DNA of 5,621 bases, from contig JAUNAE010000249.1 of assembly GCA_030527765.1 (NCBI GenBank), positions 1-5,621 of the forward strand, written 5' to 3'. The notes under the pieces were generated by a model, which did no database searches, had not been told where the DNA came from, and saw only the letters and a list, made by a program, of their open reading frames with translations. Below, in pieces: positions 5,482 to 5,621 of this stretch; the stretch's first letter is position 1, and the number at the start of each line of letters is the position of its first letter. This DNA comes from Eubacteriales bacterium. Its GTDB lineage: Bacteria > Bacillota_A > Clostridia > Lachnospirales > Lachnospiraceae. Both the position numbers and the translations under genes were made by a program.

Positions 5482-5621
5482 ATGAAAATGAAGATCAAAT
5501 TGATGATTATTTTAATCTTCATTTTAGCACATAACAGCTTAGAAACAAAGGGGGAAAGCAAAGTTTATACAGAGGACGATGCAGAGCTGGGCGAGAATGA
5601 TTACATCACCGAGCATAGCAG
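5482..5621 (+). CDS. Open frame leaving the window, product unknown (start doubtful)
   Basis: I do not recognise this protein. From ATG 5482 the frame stays open for 46 codons to the window edge. It begins MKMKIKLMIILIFILA, which looks like a short signal peptide or membrane anchor, and continues with a polar acidic stretch including VYTEDDAELGENDYITEHS, which has a natural protein-like composition. Against it, no ribosome binding site precedes ATG 5482, 5488 or 5503, whereas every other gene here has a good one. The predicted transcript start near 5477 would leave only about five leader bases. The hydrophobic codons also lie within a long AT-rich inverted repeat (5485-5525), so the apparent signal peptide could be an artefact. 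It may be a real secreted or membrane protein, a leaderless gene, or part of an untranslated leader. Confidence 0.35.
   Translation, partial: MKMKIKLMIILIFILAHNSLETKGESKVYTEDDAELGENDYITEHS
5485..5525. repeat. AT-rich inverted repeat in the rightward leader
   Basis: AAAATGAAGAT (5485-5495) and ATCTTCATTTT (5515-5525) are perfect 11-base reverse complements. After one mismatch, three more A-T pairs extend inward. In RNA this would be a long but weak stem starting a few bases after the expected rightward transcript start. No T-tract follows on the + strand. It could be an attenuator, a structure that controls access to a start, or a further protein-binding site. Confidence 0.5.

Larger units (their letters stand above)
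2917..5621. mobile_element. Left end of an integrated element (boundary not exact, right end outside window)
   Basis: The large serine recombinase at the edge of a conserved housekeeping operon, preceded in its own operon by a small protein and an XRE-type regulator and controlled from a two-operator switch, is typical of integrated prophages, integrative conjugative elements and integrative mobilizable elements. Integrase genes usually lie close to one attachment site, and the recombinase C-terminus points toward queA, so the left junction probably lies within 2917-3014. No relaxase, conjugation, phage structural or cargo gene is visible, so the element class stays open. The attachment core cannot be read without the other junction or an empty site. 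Confidence 0.65.

Noticed and set aside
5579..5621. ATG at 5579 as start of a rightward gene in another frame
   Set aside because: The AGAGGA before it is only two bases away, too close for normal initiation, and the encoded residues (MQSWARMITSPS) are not recognisable. The frame is too short here to judge further.
1..5621. CRISPR arrays, tRNA or rRNA genes, insertion-sequence transposases
   Set aside because: I looked for spaced direct repeats, cloverleaf-like segments and transposase motifs on both strands and saw none.

Overview
The window joins two different kinds of DNA. Positions 1-2916 are a conserved bacterial chromosomal operon on the + strand. Positions from about 2917 to the right edge look like the left end of an integrated mobile element, read mainly on the - strand. 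The host is most likely a Gram-positive Clostridia, probably Lachnospiraceae. This is inferred from the order rpsP-khpA-rimM-trmD, strong GGAGG-type ribosome binding sites, moderate GC content and the style of the proteins. No species call is possible from this window.

Host part: rpsP (ribosomal protein S16, 5' end cut off by the window), khpA (KH-domain RNA-binding protein), rimM (30S maturation factor), trmD (tRNA m1G37 methyltransferase) and queA (epoxyqueuosine precursor synthesis on tRNA). rimM/trmD and trmD/queA overlap, which suggests translational coupling. The set combines 30S assembly with modification of the tRNA anticodon loop (positions 37 and 34). The rplS gene that usually follows trmD is not seen; queA takes that place. 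A 12-bp hairpin lies just before the rimM ribosome binding site. TrmD has Glu where the family's catalytic Asp is expected.

Junction: between the queA stop and the recombinase stop (98 bases) lie an 8-bp perfect inverted repeat without a T-tract and a strong terminator shaped to work in both directions. The element-chromosome boundary probably falls here, but without the other end it cannot be placed exactly.

Element part, read leftward: an XRE-family repressor-like protein (5398-5045), an unrecognised 54-residue protein (4991-4827), a terminator, and a 587-residue large serine recombinase (4778-3015), the probable integrase/excisionase. The terminator sits almost against the recombinase ribosome binding site, leaving no room for a separate promoter between them. 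Recombinase expression therefore probably depends on read-through. Upstream of the repressor, at 5399-5481, is a compact switch: two operators of the form AACTCA-N6-TGAGTT, 31 bp apart, covering a leftward and a rightward promoter whose -35 regions interlock. The rightward promoter reads into an open frame that leaves the window. Its N-terminus looks hydrophobic, but it has no ribosome binding site and its start overlaps a long inverted repeat, so its identity is unresolved. The whole right part resembles a lysogeny-type control module of an integrative element or prophage. No cargo or conjugation genes are visible.
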